From Psychromonas arctica DSM 14288 (lineage in GTDB: Bacteria; Pseudomonadota; Gammaproteobacteria; Enterobacterales; Psychromonadaceae), in contig NZ_AXWP01000027.1 in the NCBI RefSeq assembly GCF_000482725.1, positions 13,817 to 77,816 of the forward strand: a stretch of DNA of 64,000 nt. Direction: 5' to 3'. The number at the start of each line of letters is the position of its first letter. The first letter of the stretch is position 1. Of this stretch, positions 28,725 through 38,238 are shown in pieces. A program made the position numbers and the translations under genes. The notes beneath the pieces were generated by a model. That model saw nothing but the letters and a program-made list of their open reading frames with translations, searched no databases and was not told the DNA's origin.

Positions 28725-29562
28725 TATGCAATTCCCCTAACAACGATTGTTTCCCGTTCTGACATTGCCAGGTCAGAATCATGACCACGTAGACTGCACT
28801 CGACAATCTATTGAGACCAGCAATGATGTCCGGACGAGAAAGTTGCATGCTGGCATCTAAAAAGACTCGGCTAGAAATTAATTCCAGCTCTCGAATGAGT
28901 GCACGCAGGTAATTCAGTTGAGCAACGAGTGGTCCATAACTCACATCTGGTAGCATATGGTCATGCTCTAAATACTTGAGAGGATAATGTGACCACTGAT
29001 GAATTGTGTCAGCACAAAAATCGCCTAATCCAGGTAATTCCAACTCTCGTTCTGTTACTTCAGCTTGTAGTACATGTCCAAGATAGGAACGAATATCTGC
29101 GACAAACCCTTTTAACATGGGAGGGCTTTCTTCCATCTGTGTTTGTACGATGACACAATAACTAATGCAGCTATCTAGTTTGCCTCGCAGCTCAATTCTA
29201 GGATGTGTTTTGGGTACCAGTAATTTGTCATTAAGATGCGTCATGAGTGCAGGCTTATCTACAACTTCTGAGCCACATAACAAACAGCCATTCTTAGGAC
29301 GTATGTTATTGCTTTTTAATGGGTGTACCTTAACTAGCACGTCTGCGGACTCATCATTGGAAACAGATCTACTTTCAGCGATAAACATCTGACCTTTTTC
29401 GTCACGCCAGCGCACTTTGATATTCTTATCATTCAAAAGCCCATGTGCAGCGGGCGTGAATCGACACCCAGGGGTAAGTTGAATCTCACTACCATGGGCT
29501 AAACCGAAGTGCTGACGTAGATAATCTTCAGTAATAAATTTAGGGTCAGACACACTAGTCAT
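28711..29562 (-). CDS. eutT: EutT corrinoid adenosyltransferase
   Basis: A 283-residue EutT-type ATP:cob(I)alamin adenosyltransferase that makes the adenosylcobalamin needed by EutBC. It aligns well with Salmonella EutT, including [15 protein letters not shown] and [21 protein letters not shown]. Salmonella EutT has a metal motif H-x11-C-C-x2-C. Here the motif reads His80, Gly92, Cys93, Cys96, so the first paired Cys is replaced by Gly. The two cysteines shown to matter most remain. It overlaps eutD by 14 bp and follows eutQ by 3 bp. Confidence 0.92.
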   Translation of the reverse strand: MTSVSDPKFITEDYLRQHFGLAHGSEIQLTPGCRFTPAAHGLLNDKNIKVRWRDEKGQMFIAESRSVSNDESADVLVKVHPLKSNNIRPKNGCLLCGSEVVDKPALMTHLNDKLLVPKTHPRIELRGKLDSCISYCVIVQTQMEESPPMLKGFVADIRSYLGHVLQAEVTERELELPGLGDFCADTIHQWSHYPLKYLEHDHMLPDVSYGPLVAQLNYLRALIRELELISSRVFLDASMQLSRPDIIAGLNRLSSAVYVVMILTWQCQNGKQSLLGELHNGTA

Positions 29563-29565
29563 TGG

Positions 29566-30261
29566 TTACGACCATTCTGCTGGGTAGGTCACATAGACAT
29601 AACGGACGTGGGTTGGTGTACCAAACTCTACAGAGCTACCTTTAGGAATAAAAACCACATCACCCGGTTTACCTATCGTAGTACCGGATGCAGTTTTCAC
29701 ATGTAATTCACCTTCGAGTACCACATTAACTTCATCATAATTTAGGGTCCAAGGAAAAAAAGCATTTTCCCAGCCCATATAACCCACCCCCATGTTACTG
29801 CCATCTGCAGCGCCTAAAACATCCGTCAATCCAATATTCTTGCCGGGCGCACCATCAAACACCTCTAATTCAACCGCATTACCACGAATCATCACGATTC
29901 CATCATCGTTAATCTGACGTGGAGAAGCTGGCGCTTTACTATCAAAATTAGCCATTGCCTTAGCCACTAACGACTTTATTAAGTCACTTTGGCTTCCATC
30001 TACATTGGGTAATCTCGCCTCAATTTCTGCTTGTATAGATTGTGCGGTCGTTAACGTTGTTGAAGCTTCTACTTCTTTAGTGGCCATAGAGGCAGGATTA
30101 AGATTAGTCTCAACTTCGTGTTCAAGAATAGCAATTTCGTTGGTACTGGCTAGATCCCGAGCTTCTGGAGTAATAATAAAATCTTTAGCAGGAGCAACTA
30201 TATACGTTTTTTTTTCAGACTTTACGCGTCGAATATCAGCTGCCGAAATAAGTATTTTCAT
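29566..30261 (-). CDS. eutQ: EutQ cupin protein
   Basis: A 231-residue protein with a variable N-terminal half and a C-terminal cupin (about 120-231; EGELHVKTASGTTIGKPGDVVFIPKGSSVEF). EutQ is reported to have acetate kinase activity in Salmonella and to be needed for compartment formation. The N-terminal start ILISAADIRRVKSE is typical. It follows eutP by 22 bp and precedes eutT by 3 bp, the standard order. Confidence 0.93.
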   Translation of the reverse strand: MKILISAADIRRVKSEKKTYIVAPAKDFIITPEARDLASTNEIAILEHEVETNLNPASMATKEVEASTTLTTAQSIQAEIEARLPNVDGSQSDLIKSLVAKAMANFDSKAPASPRQINDDGIVMIRGNAVELEVFDGAPGKNIGLTDVLGAADGSNMGVGYMGWENAFFPWTLNYDEVNVVLEGELHVKTASGTTIGKPGDVVFIPKGSSVEFGTPTHVRYVYVTYPAEWS

Positions 30262-30283
30262 TAACTACAATCCTTATTGGTAT

Positions 30284-30760
30284 TTATACAACATGCACTG
30301 GGTCGGACTGCAGCGCTAATAAATGTTGATAGAGACTATCAATCGATGCTTGATCAAAAATCGAAATTTGCAAGTATGGCTCAGGTAAACCATTCTGCTT
30401 GAATAGCTTAGAGGCTTTGGCAATATCAGCATCGTTTGCGTCAATTTTGCTAATCACACTAACAATATTTTTATTTGGATAAACTCTGAGCAGCCCACTA
30501 GGGACAGCAAAATGCTTCGCATTTGCAGGTTGTAAGCAAACGATGGTTTTAACACTGGCGATTGTTGATAATAAAGCGCCGTTCCAAGACCTGTTATCTA
30601 CAAATTCACCAGGAGTATCAACAACATGACCGCAATAAAAGATAGGAGCCTGAGTTTTACCAGTAGCAGTTTTCTGAGCAATTAACTTATCCAATAATGC
30701 AGACTTACCCGCATCAACTTCTCCAATAATCGCAATACTAGCTAAACCATCTTTGCTCAT
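30284..30760 (-). CDS. eutP: EutP P-loop protein
   Basis: A 158-residue small GTPase-fold protein with a Walker A loop GEVDAGKS (residues about 13-20), DTPGEF (about 48) and the NKxD-equivalent SKID (about 103). EutP in Salmonella has been reported to act as an acetate kinase along with EutQ. It starts after AGGTATTTAT, 8 bp after eutS, and precedes eutQ. The length is normal. Confidence 0.93.
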   Translation of the reverse strand: MSKDGLASIAIIGEVDAGKSALLDKLIAQKTATGKTQAPIFYCGHVVDTPGEFVDNRSWNGALLSTIASVKTIVCLQPANAKHFAVPSGLLRVYPNKNIVSVISKIDANDADIAKASKLFKQNGLPEPYLQISIFDQASIDSLYQHLLALQSDPVHVV

Positions 30761-30768
30761 ATAAATAC

Positions 30769-31125
30769 CTAAGTTCGGGTTAGCTTACAGGTGGTATAAG
30801 AAAGGTTGTCATCCAGTACTTGAATAACCGTTTTAAGGGCCTCTTCAACGGAAGCAACTGAACCAGTAATTACCAACGCACCAGAAAATCGATCTAGAAA
30901 GCCAATTCCAACATCAGCAGCCTTTGTAGCAATATCACCTGCAATGATCGATGTTTCACCTGGAGTAAGAGTCAATATTCCAATCGCTCCTTGGCTATCA
31001 ACACCGACTCGTTCACATAGCTCTTCAGTAGGATTTGCAATGAGGTGGGCTAAAGTGATCTGCTTACCAGGAACAAACTCCTGAATGATTCGATTCTTAT
31101 CCGTACTCAGATCAAACTCTACCAT
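30769..31125 (-). CDS. eutS: EutS bent hexameric shell protein, first gene of the eut operon
   Basis: A 118-residue circularly permuted BMC protein of the EutS/PduU family. The core is near-identical to E. coli EutS ([57 protein letters not shown]). EutS hexamers are bent and thought to shape shell edges. The N-terminus is about seven residues longer than the E. coli protein. A weak site (GAGTGGCTG) precedes the ATG. It opens a run of 18 co-directional genes with gaps mostly under 60 bp, so the operon promoter should lie in the preceding intergenic region. Confidence 0.96.
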   Translation of the reverse strand: MVEFDLSTDKNRIIQEFVPGKQITLAHLIANPTEELCERVGVDSQGAIGILTLTPGETSIIAGDIATKAADVGIGFLDRFSGALVITGSVASVEEALKTVIQVLDDNLSYTTCKLTRT

Positions 31126-31176
31126 CAGCCACTCTCATAAGATTAATGTTGAGTAAAGATTATCCATTAAACCTAA

Positions 31177-31209
31177 AATCAAAAACGTGAACAAAATCAA
31201 AACAAATCA
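31177..31209. repeat. proximal copy of a 33-bp direct repeat upstream of eutS
   Basis: This sequence (begins AATCAAAAACGTGAACAAAA) matches 31513-31545 at 30 of 33 positions. It lies 52-84 bp before the eutS start codon. It contains AATCAAAA twice with an 18-bp period, the kind of half-site repeat that AraC-type activators bind. Function is inferred from position. Confidence 0.7.
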
Positions 31210-31512
31210 TAATGTTAAAACTGAGAATTTAATTCACTCACAGATCCTAATTTTATTAACTGATTCAAAATAAAGAGCAGTCAGTTTCGGATAGATGATT
31301 AAAAACATAGGGAATAATCGTTCTAATTACCTTTTGCGGCTAAAAAAATCGTTTACGCCTTTATTCATAGGGTTAGCTTACACTCCACCCGACTCGCCTG
31401 CTGAGCTAAAACAAACTGCTGAAGAATAAAATACTCACAACGAGTGAAATAAAATGCTGGTATCAGCCTTCTTTTTAGATTGCTGCTAAGGATAATTAAC
31501 GACGATACTTTG

Positions 31513-31545
31513 AATCAAAAATGTGAACAAAATCAAAATAAATGA
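31513..31545. repeat. distal copy of the 33-bp direct repeat upstream of eutS
   Basis: Second copy of the element at 31177-31209, same orientation, 336 bp further upstream (begins AATCAAAAATGTGAACAAAA). The two are separated by DNA that shows no other coding or mobile-element signal, so they are more likely regulatory than a transposon footprint. Confidence 0.7.
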
Positions 31546-31843
31546 CAATTTCTAGATAGGGGACTATATTTTTTGATTCGACACAAATTCCGGTACTCTG
31601 AAGACATTCCAATAAAAAATACGCAGAGACGCGTTAGCTTGAATAAGTTTCTAGCCATGCACTGAATTAATTTATTTACCCTGAGTAAGACAAGATTACA
31701 ACATTAATTCATTTACCAAAACCTACATCTATGTGAAAAATATGCGCTCAGATGATGAACGATAATGGGTGGATTCAACATTGAAGTACATAACGACTAA
31801 GTAGCTATAGCTACTATATGTTCAGCCATTTGGCAGGTTTTAA

Positions 31844-31876
31844 AAGAATACAGCCAGCTAAACTGGCCGTATTCTT
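31844..31876 (-). terminator. metH terminator
   Basis: A hairpin just downstream of metH on the minus strand: AAGAATAC and GCCAG pair with CTGGC and GTATTCTT, with one internal mismatch and a 5-nt loop, running into a T-rich tail. It separates metH transcription from the eut operon. Confidence 0.75.
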
Positions 31877-31902
31877 CAATATTTTATTAACAAACTATGG
31901 AT

Positions 31903-34900
31903 CTAACCGATGTTTGGACCTAACCAACGTTCTGCAGTTAACATATCCCAACCTTTACGTTGTGCATAGTCTTCTACTTGATCTTGTTGGATACCGGCAA
32001 TAGCAAAATAACGACTTTCAGGGTGAGAGAATATCCACCCCGAAACAGCAGCGCCAGGATACATCGCATAACTAGAAGTTAGCTCCATTCCAATTTCTTC
32101 TTGAACATTCATCAATGCCCAAATAGTCGCTTTTTCAGTATGCTCAGGACAAGCAGGATAACCTGGTGCTGGACGAATACCTTGGTATTTTTCACGAATT
32201 AAATCATCGTTACTTAAGGTTTCATCTGCTGCAAACCCCCAATAGTCTTTACGTGTCTGTTGATGTAAATACTCTGCAAATGCTTCAGCCAAACGGTCAC
32301 ATACGGCCTGAACTAAAATAGCATTATAATCATCATTATTTGCTTTATAACGCTCCGCCACTTCACGTTCACCAATTCCGCCTGTTACAGCAAAGGCACC
32401 AATATAGTCAGCAACACCTGATGATTTAGGGGCAATATAATCAGCTAAACAATGGTTTACGAATGGTGCTTTTTTCTCTGTTTGCTGACGTAACTGATTG
32501 CTGACTTGTAAAATTTCAGAGCGCGTTTCATCACTATAAATTTCAATATCATCACCAACACTATTTGCAGGGAAAATACCCACAATGCCAGAAGCGCTAA
32601 TTTCACCTTCAGCTTCAACTTTGTCTAGCATTTCTAATGCATCTGCAAATAAACGCGTTGCTTCTTCGCCCACCACTTCATCTTTAAGGATACGAGGATA
32701 TTTACCCGCTAGCCCCCATGTCATAAAGAATGGTGTCCAGTCGATATATTCACGTAATACACTAATAGGAAGGCTTTTGAATACTTGTACACCGAGTTTA
32801 TTAGGCACTTTAGGCTGATAGTTAACCCAATCTAATTTAGCAGCATTAGCACGTGCTTGTGTTAAACCAATTGGTGCACTGCGTGGGCGTTTATTGGCAT
32901 GCTGTACTCGTACACGGTCATAATCTAAATTCAATTTTTCAACAAATTCAGGTTTATGCTTTGGACTCAATAATTTTTGACATACACCTACCGCACGAGA
33001 AGCATTCGATACATAGACCACGGGTTGATCGTAATTTTGTTCAATTTTAACTGCCGTATGTGCCTTCGACGTGGTTGCGCCGCCGATCAATAATGGAATC
33101 GTTAGTCCTTGGCGTTGCATCTCTTTTGCTACATATACCATTTCATCTAATGACGGAGTAATCAAACCCGATAATCCAATCAGATCCGCATTATGTTCCA
33201 ACGCTGTTTTAATGATTTTCTCAGTAGGCACCATTACACCTAAGTCGATAATTTCATAGTTATTACATTGTAAAATAACACCAACAATATTTTTACCAAT
33301 ATCATGTACATCACCTTTTACCGTCGCCATCACTACTTTACCATTGGTTGCGCCAACAGCTTTAGTCGCTTCGATGTAAGGGTTTAAGTAAGCAACGGCT
33401 TGTTTCATTACGCGTGCAGACTTAACTACTTGCGGTAAGAACATTTTACCTTCGCCGAACAGATCACCAACGATATTCATGCCATCCATCAATGGCCCTT
33501 CAATCACTTCGATTGGCATATCCACATTTTGACGTGCTATTTCGGTATCTTCTTCAATAAATTCTGTAATGCCTTTAACTAATGCATGTGCAATACGTTC
33601 ATTAACGGGCAGACCACGCCATTCTAATACTTTGGTCTCGTCTGCTTTTTCAGCGCCATCACCACGGTATTTTTCTGCAAGTTCTAATAAAGCATCTGTG
33701 CCATTAGCATGTTTATTTAAGACCACATCTTCAACGGCATCTTTTAATTCTTTGGGAATATCATCATAAATCGCAAGCTGTGCAGCGTTTACGATCCCCA
33801 TATCCATCCCGTTTTGAATACAGTAATAAAGAAATACAGCGTGAATCGCTTCACGTACAGGATTGTTACCACGGAATGAGAAAGATACGTTTGAAACACC
33901 GCCAGAAATCATTGCATGAGGTAAGTTATCTTTAATATCTTTCACTGCTTCAATAAAGTCTACAGCATAGTTATTATGCTCTTCGATCCCGGTGGCAATA
34001 GCAAAAATATTAGGGTCAAAAATGATATCTTCCGGTGGAAAGCCAACTTGGTTAACTAAAATGTCATAGGAGCGCTTACAAATTTCATATTTACGCTCGC
34101 GGGTATCCGCCTGTCCATCTTCATCAAAGGCCATCACAATTACCGCAAAACCGTAACGACGAATCAATTTAGCTTGATGAATAAAGTTATCAACGCCCTC
34201 TTTCATACTGATTGAGTTAACGATACCTTTCCCTTGAACACACTTAAGCCCTTCTTCTAAAATTTCCCACTTAGAAGAATCAACCATGATTGGTACGCGT
34301 GAAATATCAGGTTCAGAAGCACATAGGTTTAAGAAACGCTTCATCGCAAATAATGAATCAAGCATCGCTTCATCCATATTAATATCGATAATATCTGCGC
34401 CAGCTTCTACTTGATGCAACGCTACTTCAAGCGCTTCATCGTATAATTCATCTTTAATTAAACGTTTAAAACGGGCAGAACCGGTTACGTTTGTTCGCTC
34501 ACCAACATTTTGGAAGAGTGAACTAGAACGAATAGTTAACGCCTCTAAACCACTTAAACGACAAGCAACTTCAATCTCTGGTAATTCGCGCGGTTTGATA
34601 CCCGCAACGGCATCAGCCATCGCCTTAATATGCGCAGGCGTTGTACCACAACAACCGCCCACTAAATTTAAAAAGCCACTTTCAGCCCACTCTTTAATAT
34701 GCACCGACATTTCATCGGCTTCTAAGTCATATTCACCAAAGGCATTGGGCAAACCGGCATTAGGATGTGCAGAAACATAAGTTTCTGAGATACGCGACAT
34801 CTCTTGTACGTATTGACGTAACTCATCGGGACCCAAGGCACAGTTTAAACCGAATGTTAGGGGTTCCGCATGACGCAATGAATTGTAGAAAGCCTCTGTT

Positions 34901-35586
34901 GTTTGACCTGATAATGTACGACCCGATGCATCGGTAATAGTACCGGAAATCATCACAGGAATTTTATAACCGAGCTCTTCGAATACCGTTTCAACTGCAA
35001 AAACAGCGGCTTTTGCGTTTAAAGTATCAAAGATAGTTTCAATCAGAATTAAGTCACTACCACCTTTAATTAAGGCTTTAGTCGATTCAATGTAAGCAAC
35101 AACCAGTTCGTCAAAAGTAACGTTACGAAAAGCAGGATCATTAACATCAGGAGAGATTGAACAAGTACGGTTTGTTGGACCTAGCACACCCGCTACAAAA
35201 CGAGGACGGTCAGGTGTTTCATCGGTTTTTTCATCGGCAACACGACGCGCAATACGTGCGGCTTCATAATTGATTTCAGCAGAAATAGATTCCATTGCAT
35301 AATCAGCCATAGCAATGCTTGTTGCGTTAAATGTATTGGTTTCAAGAATGTCTGCACCCGCATCTAAATATTCACGGTGAATATTAGCAATGACTTCTGG
35401 CTGCGTTAAAACTAATAGATCGTTATTGCCTTTTAAGTCGCTTTTCCAGTCTTTAAAACGTTCGCCACGAAAGTCAGCTTCTTCAAATTTATGGTCCTGG
35501 ATCATGGTTCCCATACCACCATCGATCAGAAGAATGTGCTTTTCTAACTGTGCTTTAATTAATGCACTACGATCACTTATCGACAT
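31903..35586 (-). CDS. metH: cobalamin-dependent methionine synthase
   Basis: A 1227-residue cytoplasmic enzyme that moves a methyl group from methyltetrahydrofolate via cobalamin to homocysteine. Modules in order: homocysteine domain with zinc cysteines in LNCALGPDE and GGCCGTTP (1 to about 330), pterin domain ([15 protein letters not shown], about 365), B12 domain with the axial-His motif [11 protein letters not shown] (about 755), and the AdoMet reactivation domain ([22 protein letters not shown] near the end). Length equals E. coli MetH (1227). It starts after AGGGAACTCT and is next to the B12-dependent eut operon and near metA. Confidence 0.98.
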   Translation of the reverse strand: MSISDRSALIKAQLEKHILLIDGGMGTMIQDHKFEEADFRGERFKDWKSDLKGNNDLLVLTQPEVIANIHREYLDAGADILETNTFNATSIAMADYAMESISAEINYEAARIARRVADEKTDETPDRPRFVAGVLGPTNRTCSISPDVNDPAFRNVTFDELVVAYIESTKALIKGGSDLILIETIFDTLNAKAAVFAVETVFEELGYKIPVMISGTITDASGRTLSGQTTEAFYNSLRHAEPLTFGLNCALGPDELRQYVQEMSRISETYVSAHPNAGLPNAFGEYDLEADEMSVHIKEWAESGFLNLVGGCCGTTPAHIKAMADAVAGIKPRELPEIEVACRLSGLEALTIRSSSLFQNVGERTNVTGSARFKRLIKDELYDEALEVALHQVEAGADIIDINMDEAMLDSLFAMKRFLNLCASEPDISRVPIMVDSSKWEILEEGLKCVQGKGIVNSISMKEGVDNFIHQAKLIRRYGFAVIVMAFDEDGQADTRERKYEICKRSYDILVNQVGFPPEDIIFDPNIFAIATGIEEHNNYAVDFIEAVKDIKDNLPHAMISGGVSNVSFSFRGNNPVREAIHAVFLYYCIQNGMDMGIVNAAQLAIYDDIPKELKDAVEDVVLNKHANGTDALLELAEKYRGDGAEKADETKVLEWRGLPVNERIAHALVKGITEFIEEDTEIARQNVDMPIEVIEGPLMDGMNIVGDLFGEGKMFLPQVVKSARVMKQAVAYLNPYIEATKAVGATNGKVVMATVKGDVHDIGKNIVGVILQCNNYEIIDLGVMVPTEKIIKTALEHNADLIGLSGLITPSLDEMVYVAKEMQRQGLTIPLLIGGATTSKAHTAVKIEQNYDQPVVYVSNASRAVGVCQKLLSPKHKPEFVEKLNLDYDRVRVQHANKRPRSAPIGLTQARANAAKLDWVNYQPKVPNKLGVQVFKSLPISVLREYIDWTPFFMTWGLAGKYPRILKDEVVGEEATRLFADALEMLDKVEAEGEISASGIVGIFPANSVGDDIEIYSDETRSEILQVSNQLRQQTEKKAPFVNHCLADYIAPKSSGVADYIGAFAVTGGIGEREVAERYKANNDDYNAILVQAVCDRLAEAFAEYLHQQTRKDYWGFAADETLSNDDLIREKYQGIRPAPGYPACPEHTEKATIWALMNVQEEIGMELTSSYAMYPGAAVSGWIFSHPESRYFAIAGIQQDQVEDYAQRKGWDMLTAERWLGPNIG

Positions 35587-35839
35587 AGAGTTCCCTGCTA
35601 CTTTATTCTGAGTAAAAAATGAGTGTGAATAATAGCATAAAACTTGTAGTCATAACCTTTCAAAGCCATTTCTATCTTGAAATATTCTGTTATAAATTAT
35701 GAATTTTTTGATGGTTGAAACAGGTCATATATTCACTAATGTAATAGCAATTATATTAAGGAAGTGATCTAGGCAGCGCAGGAAAGCAACTTAGCTTAAA
35801 GGGAAGATTTCAATCGAATCGTAAAAATTGTATATAAAA

Positions 35840-35863
35840 AAAGCGAGCTACTTAGCTCGCTTT
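35840..35863. terminator. orphan perfect hairpin between metH and metA
   Basis: AAAGCGAGCT pairs perfectly with AGCTCGCTTT around a 4-nt loop (ACTT). It is flanked by an A-run on the left (35837-35842) and only short T-runs, so it would work best on the minus strand as UUUUUUA after the stem. No gene ends near it: metH starts about 250 bp away and metA ends about 600 bp away. Confidence 0.6.
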
Positions 35864-36374
35864 AAAATATAAAGAACAATTGAGTTGTGATTATTAAAAG
35901 AGGCATTAATATCGATAATAAAAATTCACTTGATACTAATAAAACTTTACAAATAATCCACTATCTAATTTGATAAAAGTGAATGTTAGAAACGCCCGTT
36001 GGCAATGAGTTTATCAATATAAACTCCTAACTCCGACACCCACTTTCAATAAAATGATAAAACGTAAAAATAATTAATCCTCCTGTATTAATGAATACAA
36101 CCAGTATTAACTTCTAAAACTGTATCTAATTACCCCGTTGGGTAGGTGAGTGTTTAAATTAACAACTCAGTATTTGATGCGGTTTCAGTACACTGGTACG
36201 AGTAAAATTTAAAATAATCTTATACCTCCGTTTTATGTTTGTTAACGTGAAAATGCTTAAATTGGTCAAGTGCATTTAATGCGATTGTGAAGCTAATTTT
36301 AATAACTAAGCTTCCTGAATAACCAACCTGCTAACTGCGCAGAAGCATTGCCTATATTTGACTTTACTCCTCTT
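35864..36374. other. unexplained non-coding DNA between metH and metA
   Basis: About 510 bp bounded by two strong hairpins and without any plausible open frame, tRNA or transposase remnant. The spacer might hide a small RNA, since a plus-strand terminator closes it at 36375-36413, but I could not identify a matching known RNA. Confidence 0.4.
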
Positions 36375-36413
36375 AAGCTCTCTTAGCTACTAATAATTGT
36401 AGGAGAGCTTTTT
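36375..36413 (+). terminator. orphan plus-strand rho-independent terminator
   Basis: AAGCTCTC (36375-36382) pairs with GAGAGCTT (36403-36410), with an inner CTAC/GTAG pairing and a loop TAATAATT, followed by a T-run TTTTT. Both flanking genes run on the minus strand, so no annotated gene uses it. Confidence 0.7.
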
Positions 36414-36459
36414 ACCTTTTCCAGTACTATTTTTCATCTTTATAAATTATTTACAAAAT

Positions 36460-37377
36460 TTAGATTAAGTCACTGAGATCGTATGGTGTTACCTGATAAA
36501 CACAATAATTTAGCCAGTTGCTATATAAGAGGTTTCCATGGCTACGCCAAATTGCATGTGGAATTTCATTCTCATCATCATTCGGATAATAGTTAATTGG
36601 CATGACCGGATCTAGCTCTTCTTCAAGGTCTCTTAAATATTCGTTATTTAGTGTATTTGCATCGTATTCGGGGTGCCCAGTGATATAAACCTGACGACAA
36701 TCAGGACTTGCCGCAAGATATACTCCCGCATCAGGCGCATCTGCAAATACTGTTAAATCTGTTTTATCTTTAATAGTACGGCTATTAAATTCAGCATAAC
36801 GAGATAATGGCGCCCAAAATTCATCGTCAAACCCTCTTACTAGTGGATGATGATGATGTGACGTTCGGTGTGAATAAATACCAGAGAGTTTATCATCACG
36901 GGTTTCTTTCTCTAATCCATACAGTATGTTTAATGCTGCTTGTGCCGCCCAACATAAAAATAGCGTTGAGGTAACGTTATGGCGAGACCAGTTAACTATT
37001 TCCGTGAACTTTTCCCAATAATATACATTTTCAAATGGAATGGTGCCAAGTGGTGCGCCAGTAATAATAAAGCCATCCCATTTTTGATTTTTGATTCGCT
37101 CAAAGTCACCGTAGAACTTATCTAAATGCTTTTGCGGTGTATTTCGTGTTGCTCTAGCGTCCACTCGTAACAGTTCAATATCAACTTGTAAGGGAGTATT
37201 AGATAATAAACGCATGAGTTGCGTTTCAGTTTCAATTTTTTTAGGCATTAAATTAAGGATCAGAACGCGCAGAGGACGAATGTTCTGGTGACTAGCTCGT
37301 GTTTCTGACATCGTAAAAATATTTTCAGATTTTAAAATACTTGATGCAGGTAAATCATCTGGAATACGAATTGGCAT
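36460..37377 (-). CDS. metA: homoserine O-succinyltransferase
   Basis: A 305-residue MetA family enzyme that activates homoserine in the first committed step of methionine synthesis. The catalytic Cys is in [12 protein letters not shown] (about 142) and the His/Glu pair in TGHPEYD (about 235). Residue 111 is Gly (GAPLG), the residue reported to favour succinyl-CoA over acetyl-CoA, so succinyltransfer is likely. A four-His run (HHHH) follows the SHRT segment, unlike E. coli. It starts after AAGGGAG and has a MetJ operator 25 bp upstream. Confidence 0.95.
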   Translation of the reverse strand: MPIRIPDDLPASSILKSENIFTMSETRASHQNIRPLRVLILNLMPKKIETETQLMRLLSNTPLQVDIELLRVDARATRNTPQKHLDKFYGDFERIKNQKWDGFIITGAPLGTIPFENVYYWEKFTEIVNWSRHNVTSTLFLCWAAQAALNILYGLEKETRDDKLSGIYSHRTSHHHHPLVRGFDDEFWAPLSRYAEFNSRTIKDKTDLTVFADAPDAGVYLAASPDCRQVYITGHPEYDANTLNNEYLRDLEEELDPVMPINYYPNDDENEIPHAIWRSHGNLLYSNWLNYCVYQVTPYDLSDLI

Positions 37378-37402
37378 AATTACTCCCTTAAAATGGCCTT
37401 TT

Positions 37403-37418
37403 AGACATCTAGAAGTCT
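37403..37418. promoter_or_regulatory. MetJ operator (two met boxes) of metA
   Basis: AGACATCT followed directly by AGAAGTCT are two adjacent 8-bp met boxes (consensus AGACGTCT, 7 of 8 and 7 of 8). Their position 26 bp before the metA start codon fits repression by MetJ with S-adenosylmethionine. Confidence 0.75.
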
Positions 37419-37652
37419 AACACTAAAGTAACTATTTTGAATACTTAAATCTAATTTAGCAGCTGTATTTATTTTTTATCTCTATTTTTTGACCTCAATT
37501 ATTGTCAAAAGTTAACTACTTCCTATGTTGATCCTTGATTATTTTTATCGATGCTAGCGCTTCCACCAGCTTGCCCTCACTTTATGTAGAATAATTTTGA
37601 TACATTAGTTAGACTAAAAAAACACCAATAATTAAAAATAAAAGGAATAGTA

Positions 37653-38138
37653 ATGCTTAATATTCAAACGGTTGTAGCGGACTTACATAATCCACAACAT
37701 GCACAGGCTTATTTAAGCTTAATGTCGCATTATGCTTGTGACCCTATGGGTGGAGGTGAAGATTTGAGTGACTTTGCCAAAGAGAACTTAATCGCAAACT
37801 TGCTTGCTAGGAATGATGTTTTTATTGTTTTAATTTTTAGTGATGAGCATCCAGCTGCATTACTAACTGCGATAGAAGGCTTCTCTACTTTTGCTTGTAA
37901 GCCATTATTTAATATTCATGATGTTGTCGTACACAATGATTTTAGAGGCCAAGGCCTTACTAAACATTTATTTGAAAAAATTGAAGAAGTCGCAAAACAG
38001 CAGGATTGCTGCAAAATAACGCTAGAAGTATTAAGTGGTAATGCCATTGCTTGTAAAGCTTATCAGCGCCTTGGCTTTTCTGATTATCAGCTGGATCCTG
38101 AGTTTGGTAGTGCATTATTTTGGACAAAAAAGTTATAA
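37653..38138 (+). CDS. GNAT-family N-acetyltransferase
   Basis: A 161-residue GNAT acetyltransferase. Motif A is clear: VVVHNDFRGQGLTKHLFE (about 91-108), with the acetyl-CoA pyrophosphate loop RGQGLT, and the C-terminal YQRLGF segment is standard. The start follows AAAAGGAATAGTA. It is alone between metA and a SCO gene on the opposite strand. The acyl acceptor cannot be told from sequence. Confidence 0.85.
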   Translation: MLNIQTVVADLHNPQHAQAYLSLMSHYACDPMGGGEDLSDFAKENLIANLLARNDVFIVLIFSDEHPAALLTAIEGFSTFACKPLFNIHDVVVHNDFRGQGLTKHLFEKIEEVAKQQDCCKITLEVLSGNAIACKAYQRLGFSDYQLDPEFGSALFWTKKL

Positions 38139-38238
38139 ACTGCGATCACCTACCGTTTAGTTTATACATCAACTCAACGGTAAACAGCCCTTACTGATTT
38201 AGCAGCAACCCTAAATGAGGCTAAATCCATTAGCGCTT

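Larger units (their letters stand above)
31126..31843. other. eut operon upstream region
   Basis: About 720 bp upstream of eutS. It holds the two direct repeats listed separately. I searched for a B12-box of a cobalamin riboswitch and for a sigma-54 -24/-12 pair on the minus strand and saw neither. No open frame looks real. A 14-bp palindrome GTAGCTATAGCTAC lies at 31801-31814. Confidence 0.5.

Noticed and set aside
31126-31900. Possible cobalamin riboswitch before eutS
   Set aside because: No B12-box (GCCACTG) and no matching long leader structure found by eye.
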